Below, one piece after another: positions 52,903 to 63,209 of a stretch of DNA of 64,000 bases. Within the stretch, counting starts at the first letter, position 1, and each line of letters starts with the position of its first letter. Made by a program: the position numbers and the translations under genes. The stretch is from Bifidobacterium catenulatum PV20-2 (lineage in GTDB: Bacteria; Actinomycetota; Actinomycetes; Actinomycetales; Bifidobacteriaceae), in the NCBI RefSeq assembly GCF_000800455.1, contig NZ_CP007456.1:1798001-1862000 (forward strand), in the 5' to 3' direction. Under the pieces are notes generated by a model that saw only the letters and a list, made by a program, of their open reading frames with translations, did no database searches and was not told the DNA's origin.

Positions 52903-55900
52903 TCACTGGAATTCAGGCTCTTCCGCAACCTGGTCAGCCTTGGCGACCGCGTCGGGGCGCGCGCCGATGTTGAAGCCAAGATCGTCGGAGGAAGCAGACG
53001 GATCGTCGTCCTCGTCCTTCATGTCGATGGCCACACCTTCCGCGTTGAGCACTTCGACGTTCAGGGACAGGGACTGCATTTCCTTGAGCAGCACCTTGAA
53101 GGATTCCGGAATGCCTGCCGGCGGCAGGTTGTCGCCCTTCACAATGGCGCCGTAGACACGCACGCGGCCGTCGACGTCATCGGACTTGGTGGTCATCATC
53201 TCGTGCAGCGTGTAGGCGGCACCGTAGGCCTCGAGGGCCCACACTTCCATTTCGCCGAAGCGCTGGCCACCGAACTGGGCCTTGCCACCCAACGGCTGCT
53301 GGGTGATCATGGAGTACGGGCCGGTGGAACGTGCGTGGATCTTGTCGTCGACCAGGTGGTGCAGCTTCAGCATGTACATGTAGCCAACGGAAATCGGCTT
53401 CGGGTACGGTTCGCCGGTACGACCGTCGAACAGCACGGCCTTGCCGTCGTCTCCGACCAGCTTGTTGCCGTCGCGATCCGGCAAGGTGCAGGAAAGCAGT
53501 CCCTTAATGGTTTCCGGACGAACGCCGTCGAACACCGGGGTTGCCACCGGGGTGCCCGGCTCGCCCTTTTCGGCGCCCTGCGGAATGTTCTTCTTCCAAG
53601 CGGCTTCGATATCCGGGTCGAGGGAAATGTCCCAGCCGGCATGTGCGATCCAGCCCAAGTGCAGTTCCAGCACCTGGCCGAGGTTCATTCGAGAAGGCAC
53701 GCCCAGCGGGTTCAGCATGATGTCGACCGGAGTACCATCCGCGAGGAACGGCATATCCTCTTCCGGCAGAATGCGGGAGATAACACCCTTGTTGCCATGT
53801 CGGCCGGAGAGCTTGTCGCCCTGGGTGATCTTACGATGCTGCGCAATGTAGACGCGAATCATCTGATTCACGCCGTTCGGCAGCTCGTCGCCGTCTTCTT
53901 CGGCGTCTTCGCGGGTGATCTCCTTGACGTCGATCACCGTACCGGTCTCGCCGTGAGGCACACGCAGCGAGGTGTCACGAACTTCGCGGCTCTTCTCACC
54001 GAAGATGGCGCGCAGCAGACGCTCTTCCGGAGTCAGCTCGGTTTCGCCCTTCGGGGTGACCTTACCCACCAGAATGTCGCCGGCTTCGACTTCGGCGCCG
54101 ATGCGGATAATGCCACGCTCGTCGAGGTTGGCCACCGCGTCTTCGCCGACGTTCGGCAGATCACGGGTGATCTCCTCAGCACCCAGCTTGGTTTCGCGGG
54201 CGTCGATCTCGTATTCCTCGATGTGGATGGAGCTCAGGGTGTCGTCCTGCACGAGACGCTGGGAGATGATCACAGCATCCTCGTAGTTATAGCCGTTCCA
54301 CGGCATGAAGGCGATGAGCAGGTTCTTGCCCAGAGCCATTTCACCCTTCTGGGTTGCCGGGCCGTCGGCCAGCACGGTGCCGGCTTCCACACGTTCGCCG
54401 TCGTGGATCAGCGGCACCTGGTTGTAACAGGTGGTCTGGTTGGAACGGCGGAACTTGGCCAGCTTGTAGGAGCTGGTGGTGCCATCGTCGTTCATTACAC
54501 GGATGATATCGGCGGAAACATAGGTCACCACGCCCGGCTTCTCAGCCAGAATCACATCACCGGAATCAACGGCTGCACGCCATTCGGCACCGGTGCCCAC
54601 CAGCGGGCGCTCGGATTCGATCAGCGGCACGGCCTGGCGCTGCATGTTGGTACCCATCAGTGCTCGGTGGCCCTCATCGTGTTCCAGGAACGGAATCAGG
54701 GATGCGCCGACGGAAACCATCTGGCGCGGGGAAACGTCCATGTAGTCAACGGAGCTGACCGGCACATCGACCGCTTCTTCCTCACCGACTCGGGCAAGGG
54801 CCTGCTTCTTGACGAAGTTGCCGTTCTCGTCGAGCTCCTGGTTGGCCTGTGCGATGACGTGCTCGGCATCGCGGTCTGCGGTCATGTATTCGACCTCGTC
54901 GGTCACATGGCCGTTGACGACCTTACGGTACGGGGTCTCGATGAAGCCGAACGGGTTGATGCGGCCGAAGGTTGCCAGAGAGCCGATAAGACCGATGTTC
55001 GGGCCTTCAGGAGACTCGATCGGGCACATACGGCCGAAGTGGGACGGGTGCACGTCTCGCACTTCCATGGATGCACGGTCGCGGGACAGACCGCCAGGAC
55101 CCAGAGCGGACAGACGACGCTTGTTGGTCACACCTGCCAGCGGGTTGTTCTGATCCATGAACTGCGACAGCTGGGAGGTTCCGAAGAACTCCTTGATGGT
55201 GGCGTTCACAGGGCGGATGTTGATCAGGGACTGCGGGGTGATGGCCTCCGGATCCTGAGTGGTCATACGCTCGCGGACCACGCGCTCCATACGGCTCAGA
55301 CCAGTGCGCAGCTGGTTCTGGATCAGCTCGCCGACCTGACGGATACGACGGTTGCCGAAGTGGTCGATATCGTCGACGTCCACGCGCAGATCCACATCCT
55401 GACCATCACGCTTGCCCGGGAACTTGGTGTCGCCGGCATGCAGAGTGACCAGATACTTGATGGTGGAGATGATGTCTTCGCGAGACAGGCTGCGATCGTT
55501 GATATCCTTCTCCAAGCCAAGCTTGCGGTTGATCTTGTAACGGCCGACGCGGGCCAGATCGTAACGCTTGGTGTTGAAGTAGAAGGAATCCAGCAGATTG
55601 CGGCCAGCTTCCGGCGTCGGGGTGTCGGCCGGGCGGATCTTGCGGTACAGATCGGTCAGAGCCTCGTCCTGGGTCTGCACGGTCTCCTTGGCGAGCGCGT
55701 CCATGACCAGCGGGTAATCCTTGAAGGCGTCGGCGATCTCGTCCTTGGTCATGCCGATGGCCATGAGGAACACGATGGCGGACTGCTTGCGCTTACGATC
55801 CACACGCACGCCGAGCACATCACGCTTGTCGATCTCGAACTCAAGCCATGCGCCACGGCTCGGAATGATCTTCGCGCCGAAGACTTCCTTGTCGGAAGTA

Positions 55901-56463
55901 CGATCCTGGCTACGGTCGAAGTACACGCCCGGAGAACGCACCAGCTGAGACACGATCACTCGCTCGGTACCGCCGATGATGAAGGTGCCGTGCGGGGTCT
56001 GCAGCGGGAAATCGCCCATGAACACGGTCTGGGATTTGATTTCGCCGGTGTCGCCGTTCTCGAACTCAGCGTTCACGTACAGCGGAGCGGAGTAGGTGTA
56101 ATCCTTCTCCTTGCACTCCTGCACGGTGTGGCGCGGTTCCTCGAAATATGGATCGGAGAAGGTCAGGCTCATGGTCTGAGCGAAGTTCTCGATCGGGGAG
56201 ATCTCCTGAAAGACCTCGTCAAGACCAGAGGTGTGGGACACGGTATTGGTGCCGTTCTCCAAATCCTCCTCGACACGCTTCTGCCAGCGCTCGTTGCCGA
56301 TGAGCCAGTCAAAGCTGTCAGTCTGTACACCCAACAGGTAGGGTACATCAATGGGCTCGCGGATGGAGCCGAAATTCACACGGTCCGACGCCTTGTGCAG
56401 ATCAATATCGTGCTGGTCGGCGCGTGCGATGATGGTGGTGGTGTTCGTCGTAGCCTCAGCCAA
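52903..56463 (-). CDS. rpoB: RNA polymerase subunit beta
   Basis: 1186 residues. All conserved beta regions are present, for example [16 protein letters not shown], the rifampicin region [35 protein letters not shown] and [18 protein letters not shown] chose TTG 56463 because AAGGAA lies six bases upstream and the protein then begins at the conserved AEATTN. ATG 56532 would add 23 residues of unrelated composition and lacks a good ribosome binding site. In the rifampicin pocket the residue equivalent to E. coli His526 is Asn (residue 447, codon 55123-55125). It is followed by rpoC in one operon. Confidence 0.96.
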   Translation of the reverse strand: MAEATTNTTTIIARADQHDIDLHKASDRVNFGSIREPIDVPYLLGVQTDSFDWLIGNERWQKRVEEDLENGTNTVSHTSGLDEVFQEISPIENFAQTMSLTFSDPYFEEPRHTVQECKEKDYTYSAPLYVNAEFENGDTGEIKSQTVFMGDFPLQTPHGTFIIGGTERVIVSQLVRSPGVYFDRSQDRTSDKEVFGAKIIPSRGAWLEFEIDKRDVLGVRVDRKRKQSAIVFLMAIGMTKDEIADAFKDYPLVMDALAKETVQTQDEALTDLYRKIRPADTPTPEAGRNLLDSFYFNTKRYDLARVGRYKINRKLGLEKDINDRSLSREDIISTIKYLVTLHAGDTKFPGKRDGQDVDLRVDVDDIDHFGNRRIRQVGELIQNQLRTGLSRMERVVRERMTTQDPEAITPQSLINIRPVNATIKEFFGTSQLSQFMDQNNPLAGVTNKRRLSALGPGGLSRDRASMEVRDVHPSHFGRMCPIESPEGPNIGLIGSLATFGRINPFGFIETPYRKVVNGHVTDEVEYMTADRDAEHVIAQANQELDENGNFVKKQALARVGEEEAVDVPVSSVDYMDVSPRQMVSVGASLIPFLEHDEGHRALMGTNMQRQAVPLIESERPLVGTGAEWRAAVDSGDVILAEKPGVVTYVSADIIRVMNDDGTTSSYKLAKFRRSNQTTCYNQVPLIHDGERVEAGTVLADGPATQKGEMALGKNLLIAFMPWNGYNYEDAVIISQRLVQDDTLSSIHIEEYEIDARETKLGAEEITRDLPNVGEDAVANLDERGIIRIGAEVEAGDILVGKVTPKGETELTPEERLLRAIFGEKSREVRDTSLRVPHGETGTVIDVKEITREDAEEDGDELPNGVNQMIRVYIAQHRKITQGDKLSGRHGNKGVISRILPEEDMPFLADGTPVDIMLNPLGVPSRMNLGQVLELHLGWIAHAGWDISLDPDIEAAWKKNIPQGAEKGEPGTPVATPVFDGVRPETIKGLLSCTLPDRDGNKLVGDDGKAVLFDGRTGEPYPKPISVGYMYMLKLHHLVDDKIHARSTGPYSMITQQPLGGKAQFGGQRFGEMEVWALEAYGAAYTLHEMMTTKSDDVDGRVRVYGAIVKGDNLPPAGIPESFKVLLKEMQSLSLNVEVLNAEGVAIDMKDEDDDPSASSDDLGFNIGARPDAVAKADQVAEEPEFQ

Positions 56464-56626
56464 TGGACGTTCCTTATCGCTCGCTAAATCGTTTCGATAT
56501 GTTTCCCCGGAAGCGCTCCCATTGGCCACCATATGCCTAGTACGCGGGCGCTTCTTCTTTGTCAGCGTGCCCGCTATATGACACGCATGTACGCAAAGTC
56601 ATGAGAATAACATATCCTGTAGATTT

Positions 56627-57271
56627 TTATTCGACAGTTATGCCGACCGGATCGGACTTGGCTTTGGGATGCCCTTCAAGTGAAAGCTGCGCCGAATACA
56701 CGCCCCGATCCGCCTTCGGTAGGGTGGATTCCTCCACACACTCACTGCCGATACGCGTTCCCGGCCAAGTAATCGTCTGCTTGACCTCGTCGCCCTTCGC
56801 CAAGAGACGATAATCAGCATCCACAGGACACACATTCGACTTCCAAATCACATCATCGCCCGATTTGATCGTCAACACAACGTTGGAAGCCGATATATCA
56901 ACCAAACAGCCGACCTTGCTGGAACCGTCATATTTGATATCCGTCGTAAAATCCATCGAACCGCCCACGCCGAAACTCGACGCCGCAGGAGTCAACGAAA
57001 GCGCAACATTCGTCGCGCCGCAATCCGGCACCCCGCTTTTCTTCTTCTTCGTCGGGGACGGCACTTCCTTACGGGAAATCGCATACACATCCGCATGATG
57101 AATCTCCCGATTCACCGCAACAATCCCCCTAGACAGGGAATACAGGCAAAACACCAGAAAAGAGACCAGCACCACCACCGCAATACCGAAGACAATGCGA
57201 CGACGACGAAATATCGTCTGCTGCTCTTTCGAACGCTTCTTGCCGGATTTCGAGGACGTCTTCTGTGCCAT
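56627..57271 (-). CDS. Small single-pass membrane protein, extracytoplasmic beta domain
   Basis: 214 residues from ATG 57271. A basic cytoplasmic N-terminus (KTSSKSGKKRSKEQQ) and one membrane helix (about 27-47, IAVVVLVSFLVFCLYSL) are followed by an outside domain of about 140 residues. This carries four cysteines (CGATN, GCLVD, NVCPVD, ECVEE) that could form disulfides, and Ig-like strand patterns as in actinobacterial DUF4232-type domains. Function unknown. It is upstream of rpoB and in the same direction, 94-160 bases away depending on the rpoB start. The extra start at 57301 has no better ribosome binding site. Confidence 0.75.
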   Translation of the reverse strand: MAQKTSSKSGKKRSKEQQTIFRRRRIVFGIAVVVLVSFLVFCLYSLSRGIVAVNREIHHADVYAISRKEVPSPTKKKKSGVPDCGATNVALSLTPAASSFGVGGSMDFTTDIKYDGSSKVGCLVDISASNVVLTIKSGDDVIWKSNVCPVDADYRLLAKGDEVKQTITWPGTRIGSECVEESTLPKADRGVYSAQLSLEGHPKAKSDPVGITVE

Positions 57272-57323
57272 GATTCCACAGTCTAGCGTGCACGCATCCA
57301 AAGAACGTCAGCACCCGCCTTTT

Positions 57324-58268
57324 TCATACCGGAAGACGCACATCCGCATTCGGCAGGATCTCAATAAGACCATCCTCGTCCAACGACGCGATGCAACGGT
57401 CAAGTTGGATATGATCATTCCACAATCGTTCAAGCGACTTACGGTCGACGGCAATCTCACCTTCCGGCAGATTACGCAACGCATTCAGCACCAGCCCACG
57501 CACCTGACGATCCGTACCTTGGAAACGCTGACGCGGCCTGGTGCGACGTTCCCCCAATCCCGGGCGTCCATCACGCAAAAACACACACCGCGAAGAAACC
57601 GGACACGCCTCACACAACGGCGATTTCGCCGTACACACAATCGCGCCCAATTCCATGACCGACTGATTCCACACCACCGAAGAACGGTCGAACCGCCTGC
57701 ATTTCGACTCACCATCTTGCGGCAACACTTGCTTCGCCAACGCACGCTCAGCAGGGCTCGCAGCACCACCAAGCGACTCCGCACCAAGGAAAACCCGCGA
57801 AAGCACCCTGCGAATATTCGTATCTACCACCGCGATGCGCTCTCCGAACGCGAAACTCATCACCGCGCTGGCCGTGTAATCGCCGATACCCGGCAGAGCC
57901 AACAGCTCATCGTATGTTTGCGGTAGCTCATTGCCATAGTCGGAAGCGACCACACGAGCGCATTCCTGCAATCGCAACGCACGCCGAGGGTACCCAAGCC
58001 TGCCCCAGGCAGTGATCACATCAGATTTCGCCGCACCTGCAAGCGCAGCCGCATCAGGCCAACGCTCCATCCAATCGTTCCAATACGGCACCACACGGCT
58101 CATCTGCGTCTGCTGGCTCATCACCTCGGAAACAAGCACACCCCATGGCGTGGCACGGCCGAATCGCCACGGCAGATCACGCGCCGAGGCATGCCACCAT
58201 TCGGCGAGCGCGACCGCCACAGCTTCGGCGTTTTCGATTTCAGCATTATTCCCATTCGTGTCGTTCAT
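57324..58268 (-). CDS. mutY: Adenine DNA glycosylase
   Basis: 314 residues. MutY removes adenine mispaired with 8-oxoguanine in base excision repair. Seen are catalytic Glu48 in SEVMSQQTQ, the helix-hairpin-helix LPGIGDY (125-131), catalytic Asp149 in VVDTN, and the iron-sulfur ligands Cys212, 219, 222 and 228 in the C-x6-C-x2-C-x5-C spacing. The C-terminal oxoguanine-recognition domain is shorter than in E. coli. The start is ATG 58268 (AGG four bases upstream) or 58289, which would overlap the divergent methyltransferase start at 58288. The two genes therefore share a very small promoter region. Confidence 0.93.
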   Translation of the reverse strand: MNDTNGNNAEIENAEAVAVALAEWWHASARDLPWRFGRATPWGVLVSEVMSQQTQMSRVVPYWNDWMERWPDAAALAGAAKSDVITAWGRLGYPRRALRLQECARVVASDYGNELPQTYDELLALPGIGDYTASAVMSFAFGERIAVVDTNIRRVLSRVFLGAESLGGAASPAERALAKQVLPQDGESKCRRFDRSSVVWNQSVMELGAIVCTAKSPLCEACPVSSRCVFLRDGRPGLGERRTRPRQRFQGTDRQVRGLVLNALRNLPEGEIAVDRKSLERLWNDHIQLDRCIASLDEDGLIEILPNADVRLPV

Positions 58269-58287
58269 CGTACCTATTCTTGCATTC

Positions 58288-58953
58288 ATGACGAACGAAG
58301 AGCATACCAATGACGCGCAAGGCGCAAACGCAGCGGAAGCCAAAGTCGAGAAAATGTTCGAATACGGCTACCGCAAATCGAATTACGGCCCGGACGAACT
58401 CGTGACCGATGCGCACGGCAATCCGATTTCCGTAGTCGACGCGATGCTGTCGGCCGAAGACGCGGCAAAAGCCGAAACCTCCACGCCCCACCTGTGCTAC
58501 TACTCCCCCCGAATTCCAGGCAACACCGGTTCGGCAATCCGCCTGTGCGCAGTGACCGGCACGATCCTGCATTTGGTGGAGCCGCTTGGATTCAATCTGC
58601 GCGATACGAAGCTGCGCCGCGCCGGATTGGATTATCACGACATGGCGCACGTGGTATTACACCCGAATTTTGAAAACCTAGTGGAATCCATGCCGAATTC
58701 TCGCATCATCGCGTTCACCGCACATGCCACCAAACTGTATACCGACATCGAATACAAACCGACCGACATTCTGCTGTTCGGCCCGGAGCCGGGCAATATT
58801 CCCGATCCGATGGATATTATGGCCGGGCCGCACGTGACCGAACAGGTGCGATTGCCAATGCGCCCAAGCCTGCGCTCCCTGAACCTCACCAACTGCGCGT
58901 CCATTGCCATCTATGAAGCTTGGCGCCAGCTAGGCTTCGCCGGCGGCCAGTGA
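58288..58953 (+). CDS. trmL: TrmL-like tRNA (cytidine/uridine-2'-O-)-methyltransferase (SPOUT)
   Basis: 221 residues. A SPOUT methyltransferase expected to methylate the ribose of the tRNA wobble base 34. Seen are the N-terminal family motif PRIPGNTGSAIRLCAVTG, the knot region LLFGPEPGNIP (normally GPET/S-rG) and VRLPM-x-PSLRSLNLTNCASIAIYEAWRQ. An extra about 55 residues precede the domain. The ATG at 58288 has no ribosome binding site, but TATTCT seven bases upstream suggests leaderless transcription. It is divergent from mutY. The transcript runs into the hairpin at 59016-59107. Confidence 0.88.
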   Translation: MTNEEHTNDAQGANAAEAKVEKMFEYGYRKSNYGPDELVTDAHGNPISVVDAMLSAEDAAKAETSTPHLCYYSPRIPGNTGSAIRLCAVTGTILHLVEPLGFNLRDTKLRRAGLDYHDMAHVVLHPNFENLVESMPNSRIIAFTAHATKLYTDIEYKPTDILLFGPEPGNIPDPMDIMAGPHVTEQVRLPMRPSLRSLNLTNCASIAIYEAWRQLGFAGGQ

Positions 58954-59015
58954 TTCCTCCCCTGCCTGCCAACTTCTAGGTTTTTCAATAATTTTGCTTT
59001 TGTATAGCAAGTTCC

Positions 59016-59107
59016 GCTGGAGAGGCGGCGGGGTCTATTCCCGACACGCTCCAGGCCGCTCAGGCCAAGTCTTTACGGTCTGAAACAGACCCCGCCGCCT
59101 CTCCAGC
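59016..59107 (+). repeat. Large hairpin A with conserved core, downstream of trmL
   Basis: A perfect 21-bp stem (59016-59036 with 59087-59107) encloses a 50-base core (59037-59086). The core, read on the plus strand, matches the core of hairpin B read on the minus strand at about 41 of 47 positions. It lies 62 bases after the trmL stop in the sense direction. The sequence after it is T-rich (59131-59145) only some 25 bases away, so it is not a simple terminator. Confidence 0.85.
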
Positions 59108-59176
59108 TGCGCTGAGTTCAACTTAAGTAAGTTTTCTTTTCTTTTATGCAAGACGCAACGAGATGTACGAAAGCGA

Positions 59177-59263
59177 GCAGAAGAGCGGGATATTCTGTTC
59201 GAGACCGTAAGCTTGGCCAAACGGCCTTGAGTGTGTCGCGAATAGAATATCCCGCTCTTCTGC
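59177..59263 (-). repeat. Large hairpin B with conserved core, downstream of the DUF711 gene
   Basis: A perfect 20-bp stem (59177-59196 with 59244-59263) encloses a 47-base core (59197-59243). It is an inverted relative of hairpin A: the same core, stem bases diverged but still fully paired. Its core orientation matches the minus-strand DUF711 transcript, whose stop is 100 bases upstream. The rest of the 58954-59362 gap shows nothing else I can name. Confidence 0.85.
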
Positions 59264-59362
59264 GACCTCCCCATTACAGCAGCTTATGCACCCAACGCAA
59301 GCACAGATCGCAAGAATGAATCGCACGCGACAAGCATGCATCGGGAAGAGGGAAGGGAGGGG

Positions 59363-60727
59363 CTAGTTTTTGAAGCTGTGGATTGGGGCAGGGATGCGAC
59401 CGCCTCGAGTCACGAAAGCTTCGCAGCTGGTCTGGTTGACTGGAATGATCGGCGCATATCCCATCAGGCCGCCGAAGTTGGCCATCTCCCCTACGCCTTT
59501 GCCTTCAACCGGAATCACGCGCACAGCCGTGGTCTTCTGGTTGACCATGCCGATCGCGGCCTCATCGGCGATGATGCCGGAAATGGTGGATGCGGTGGTG
59601 TCTCCCGGAATGGCGATCATGTCAAGTCCGACGGAGCACACGCAGGTCATGGCTTCAAGCTTTTCGATCTTCAGGCAGCCATTGGTTGCCGCATCGATCA
59701 TGTTCTTGTCTTCGGAGACAGGGATGAACGCGCCGGACAGTCCGCCGACGTAGGAGGACGCCATGATGCCGCCCTTCTTCACCTGATCGTTGAGCATGGC
59801 GAGCGCCGCGGTGGTGCCCGGTGCACCAACCTGTTCGAGGCCGATCTTCTCAAGCACTTCGCCGACGGAGTCGCCTACGGCCGGGGTCGGTGCGAGGGAA
59901 AGGTCGATGATGCCGAATGGAATGCCGAGGCGACGGGATGCCTCCTGTGCCACCAGCTGGCCGACGCGCGTAATCTTGAACGCAGTGCGCTTGATGGTTT
60001 CGCACAGGAATTCGAAGTCCTTGCCCTTGGCTTCGTCGAGCGCGCGGGAAACCACGCCGGGGCCGGAAACGCCGACGTTGATGACCGCGTCGCCTTCGGT
60101 TACGCCATGGAAGCCACCTGCCATGAACGGGTTGTCGTCGGGGGCATTGCAGAATGCCACGAATTTCACGCATCCGTAGGAATCGTTATCTGCGGTGGCA
60201 TGTGCGATGTCTTTGATGATGTGGCCGAGCAGTTCGACGGAGTTCATGTCGATGCCGGTCTTAGTGGATCCCACGTTGACGGACGAGCAGACAATGTCGG
60301 TTTCGCTCAGCGCCTTCGGCAGGGAGCGGATGAGCAGCTCTTCAGCAGGGGTCATGGACTTGGATACGAGAGCGGAGTAGCCGCCGATCAGGTCGACGCC
60401 GACCTTCTTCGCCGCCTTGTCAAGCGCATGCGCGATTTTCACGAAATCATCCGACGTTTTGCACGAGCTTGCGCCGACCAAGGAAATTGGGGTGACAGTG
60501 ATGCGCTTGTTGACGATCGGAATGCCGTAGTCGCGTTCGATGGCTTTGCCGGTGGATACGAGATCCTTGGCGTACGTGGTGATTTTGTTGTAGATGTTGT
60601 CGCAGACTTCGTCGACGCTGTCGGCCGCGCAGTCCAGCAGGCTGATGCCCATGGTGATGGTGCGTACGTCGAGCTTCTCCTGCTCGATCATCTTGTTGGT
60701 CTCGTGGACCTCCATGATATTCAGCAT
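59363..60727 (-). CDS. PFL family/DUF711 (UPF0210) protein
   Basis: 454 residues, the normal length for the family, cytoplasmic. Typical stretches are seen: [59 protein letters not shown] and [15 protein letters not shown]. The family is related in fold to pyruvate formate-lyase-like barrels, but the reaction is unknown. The gene is almost always paired with a small ACT-domain gene, as here, 39 bases upstream. The ATG at 60727 follows a GAAGGA ribosome binding site. Confidence 0.92.
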   Translation of the reverse strand: MLNIMEVHETNKMIEQEKLDVRTITMGISLLDCAADSVDEVCDNIYNKITTYAKDLVSTGKAIERDYGIPIVNKRITVTPISLVGASSCKTSDDFVKIAHALDKAAKKVGVDLIGGYSALVSKSMTPAEELLIRSLPKALSETDIVCSSVNVGSTKTGIDMNSVELLGHIIKDIAHATADNDSYGCVKFVAFCNAPDDNPFMAGGFHGVTEGDAVINVGVSGPGVVSRALDEAKGKDFEFLCETIKRTAFKITRVGQLVAQEASRRLGIPFGIIDLSLAPTPAVGDSVGEVLEKIGLEQVGAPGTTAALAMLNDQVKKGGIMASSYVGGLSGAFIPVSEDKNMIDAATNGCLKIEKLEAMTCVCSVGLDMIAIPGDTTASTISGIIADEAAIGMVNQKTTAVRVIPVEGKGVGEMANFGGLMGYAPIIPVNQTSCEAFVTRGGRIPAPIHSFKN

Positions 60728-60766
60728 GATGTGTTCCTTCGCTCCTTACCGATGAACCCTGATGGA

Positions 60767-61039
60767 TCAGACGCGGTGCATCTTGGTGAAGATCTCTTCA
60801 CGCTGGCAGCGGATGCGCACGCCGATCTCTTCGCCGAGCTTGTCGAGATCGTCCACGACCTCGCCGAATTCCTTGTCGGTGTTGGAATAGTCCACAATCA
60901 TCATCATGTTGAAGAAACCGTCGATGATGGTCTGGGAAATGTCAAGCACGTTGACCTGATGTTCGGAAAGGTATGTGCAGACGCGTGCGATAATGCCGAC
61001 AGTATCCTGGCCGACGACGGTGATGATTGCCTTGTTCAT
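60767..61039 (-). CDS. ACT-domain protein (UPF0237)
   Basis: 90 residues forming one ACT domain (NKAIITVVGQDTVGIIARVC; ISQTIIDGFFNMMMIVDYS). ACT domains bind amino acids or similar small ligands and regulate partner enzymes. This one is predicted to sense a ligand for the DUF711 protein encoded 39 bases downstream. ATG 61039 follows AGGGAG with four bases spacing. A terminator hairpin separates it from the upstream GH32 gene, so the ACT-DUF711 pair is its own unit. Confidence 0.92.
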   Translation of the reverse strand: MNKAIITVVGQDTVGIIARVCTYLSEHQVNVLDISQTIIDGFFNMMMIVDYSNTDKEFGEVVDDLDKLGEEIGVRIRCQREEIFTKMHRV

Positions 61040-61113
61040 GGAACTCCCTAAACGTGAGGTGTGAATATCCAGTTACCGTCTCGGCAAATTGCCGGACGTG
61101 TGCTCAAGTATAG

Positions 61114-61143
61114 GAAAGACACGTGCCAAAACACGTGCCTTTC
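61114..61143 (-). terminator. Terminator after the GH32 gene
   Basis: GAAAGGCACGTG and CACGTGTCTTTC (minus strand) pair over 12 positions with one G-U and a six-base loop. It lies about 65 bases past the GH32 stop; the following TCCTATACTT is only moderately T-rich. Confidence 0.65.
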
Positions 61144-61206
61144 GTCTATTTGCCTTACATACTGAGATGACTGTCGGATATCACCTGCCTCTGCAGCAGC
61201 TGTATG

Positions 61207-63114
61207 TCACCGCCAGATGCCGTCAAGCACACGCACATCCACGCAATCGACCTTGCCGTCAGCAACAAAACGGAACTCGCCATCGCCGTCCGCACCTTGG
61301 AACAGCATGCTGCCGGCCGCTTCGCCGTTGTTAAGGAAGACTTCCACCACATTACGGTCGAAGAAGATTTCGACGCGACGAACATCGGCGATGCCGCTAT
61401 CGAAATCGATGTCGTCCACGACTGTTCCCTTCGTGACCAGTCGGGTCACGCCGTCGCGACGCTGCAGCTGCAATTCAGTCGAATCACCATTGGCGGGATT
61501 GGTACCGGTCGCGATGAGCATTGTGAAATCGTCATCGTCGGCCAGATGCATGTCCGTGTAATACGCGTTGTTCGGCACAATAAAGAAGGTCCCGTTTTCG
61601 TCTGCATGCGCTTCCAAACGATCGCCTAGCAGCTGCTCGTACGCTTCTTTGACAGGACGGCTGGTCAAGCGGCCGTCACGCACGTGCAGTTCACGTGGCA
61701 GCGACATCATGCCGTTGGCGATGCACGGCTTTTCCACACGCATCGCGGGAAAGTCGGTATACCAGCCGAACACGATACGACGCCCGTCGTCGGCAAAGCT
61801 TTGCGTGGCATAGTAGCCGGTACCGAAATCACACCAATCACTGTTCTCTACCTGCAAACGTGGACCTTCGGCGGTGTCCTTGAGATCACCAACATACCAA
61901 CGCACCTGCTGGAAACGACCTTGCTTGTCACGGTAGTGCATCAACGCGCCGATGGCGACTGTCTTGCCGTCGAGCTGGAACAGGTCAGGACATTCGTAGG
62001 TACGCGATAGCTGGTGGCCGAAATCGGCGAGCACCGGTCCTTCATACTGCCACGTCACGTTGCGCTTGAGTGGTTTCTTCGCGGAGAAGAGCGCCATGGC
62101 AGGCACCGTGTCCATATTGGGCTTGTCGGTGCCGGGCCTGCCTTGCGGACCGCATGTGAACCAGCCGTCTGTACCCTGTACGCTGATGCCAGGCGCCGCG
62201 GAGGACACAGCATCAGTATCGAATTCGGAGACCGGCAGATTCGTGGCGGTCACCATGTAAGCGCGTTCCGGATTGATAGCCTCGCCAGACATGCCGGTTT
62301 CCACCTTCGGATCACGGAAATCGAAGCCAAAACCATCGTTAACGCGCAACGCGACCGGAGATTCGACACTCACATGCACGCCATCCTCACACAAGCAGGT
62401 GGTCTGGTATTCAGTAACAGACGATTCGTCTCCGCGAGTCTCCAGGTGCCGGGTTAGATACAGGCGAATAGCGGCCGCATCATCACCCTTGCAGGGATTG
62501 TCACACGCATCCACCGTCACCGCGGATCCGGAGAACGCGCCACCAACGATGCGTTCGTCGATATGCAGCTCCGGCTGCGGTTCGAGGAAGATTGGCAGAT
62601 GCGTCCAATGCACCAGATCGCGGCTCACCGCATGCCCCCAGTGCATATTGTCCCAGCCAAAACCATACGGATTGAATTGGTAGAACAGATGGTAGCGTCC
62701 TTGGAAACGACACAGGCCGTTAGGATCATTCATCCAGCGAGCGAATGGCTCGAAATGCGCCGCAGGGCGAGCGAAGCGATCATAGATCTGCTCCAGCGTC
62801 GGCTGCGTATCCCATTCATTGTCGTACGGATTCATGCTGATGAAACGCACGCCTTCATCAAGGAGATTCTCACACTCGGACAAGTAGGCGAACCGTACGG
62901 TCAGTCGGTGCGCACTCACCGTAATACGCACGTTCGTCGGCACCGGAATCAAGAAATGGTGACGACGCTCGGCCACCGGCATGGCATGGCTGGCGATTTG
63001 ATGGCCGTCCCCGTCTGTAATGGTGACGGCAGCGTCATCGCCGCATCTTTCGGCGAACAATTCCAGCAGACGGTAGCCGCCGGTTTCGATGGCAACGGAA
63101 TAGTTGTCAGGCAT
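61207..63114 (-). CDS. GH32 beta-fructofuranosidase (sucrose/fructo-oligosaccharide hydrolase)
   Basis: 635 residues with no signal peptide, so it acts on imported sugar. The N-terminal about 115 residues form an extra beta domain. Then come the catalytic signatures: nucleophile Asp130 in WMNDPNGL, FRDPKV (about 262), and the acid/base Glu in YECPDLF (about 365). The C-terminal beta-sandwich is present (FFDRNVVEVFLNNGE). It hydrolyses the fructosyl bond in sucrose, sucrose phosphate or short fructans; sequence does not decide which. I chose ATG 63114 with GGAGGAG upstream. The LacI-type gene 95 bases upstream on the same strand is its likely regulator. Confidence 0.94.
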   Translation of the reverse strand: MPDNYSVAIETGGYRLLELFAERCGDDAAVTITDGDGHQIASHAMPVAERRHHFLIPVPTNVRITVSAHRLTVRFAYLSECENLLDEGVRFISMNPYDNEWDTQPTLEQIYDRFARPAAHFEPFARWMNDPNGLCRFQGRYHLFYQFNPYGFGWDNMHWGHAVSRDLVHWTHLPIFLEPQPELHIDERIVGGAFSGSAVTVDACDNPCKGDDAAAIRLYLTRHLETRGDESSVTEYQTTCLCEDGVHVSVESPVALRVNDGFGFDFRDPKVETGMSGEAINPERAYMVTATNLPVSEFDTDAVSSAAPGISVQGTDGWFTCGPQGRPGTDKPNMDTVPAMALFSAKKPLKRNVTWQYEGPVLADFGHQLSRTYECPDLFQLDGKTVAIGALMHYRDKQGRFQQVRWYVGDLKDTAEGPRLQVENSDWCDFGTGYYATQSFADDGRRIVFGWYTDFPAMRVEKPCIANGMMSLPRELHVRDGRLTSRPVKEAYEQLLGDRLEAHADENGTFFIVPNNAYYTDMHLADDDDFTMLIATGTNPANGDSTELQLQRRDGVTRLVTKGTVVDDIDFDSGIADVRRVEIFFDRNVVEVFLNNGEAAGSMLFQGADGDGEFRFVADGKVDCVDVRVLDGIWR

Positions 63115-63209
63115 AATGATCTCCTCCACAGCGCCACATGATCGGATAGCACGTGGCTACGCATTGAAAAACAGATAATTAGAAAAACAAATACGGAAAG
63201 AAACGTCCG

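Noticed and set aside
52897..56487. Plus-strand open frame of 1196 codons opposite rpoB
   Set aside because: It mirrors rpoB in the antisense register. Codon bias of a highly expressed GC-rich gene keeps this frame open; composition (His/Gly/Val-rich) and lack of any motif or ribosome binding site speak against a gene.
59016..59263. Interpreting the two hairpins as the ends of one insertion element
   Set aside because: The arms of the two hairpins differ and there is no reading frame between them; each is a separate self-complementary unit.
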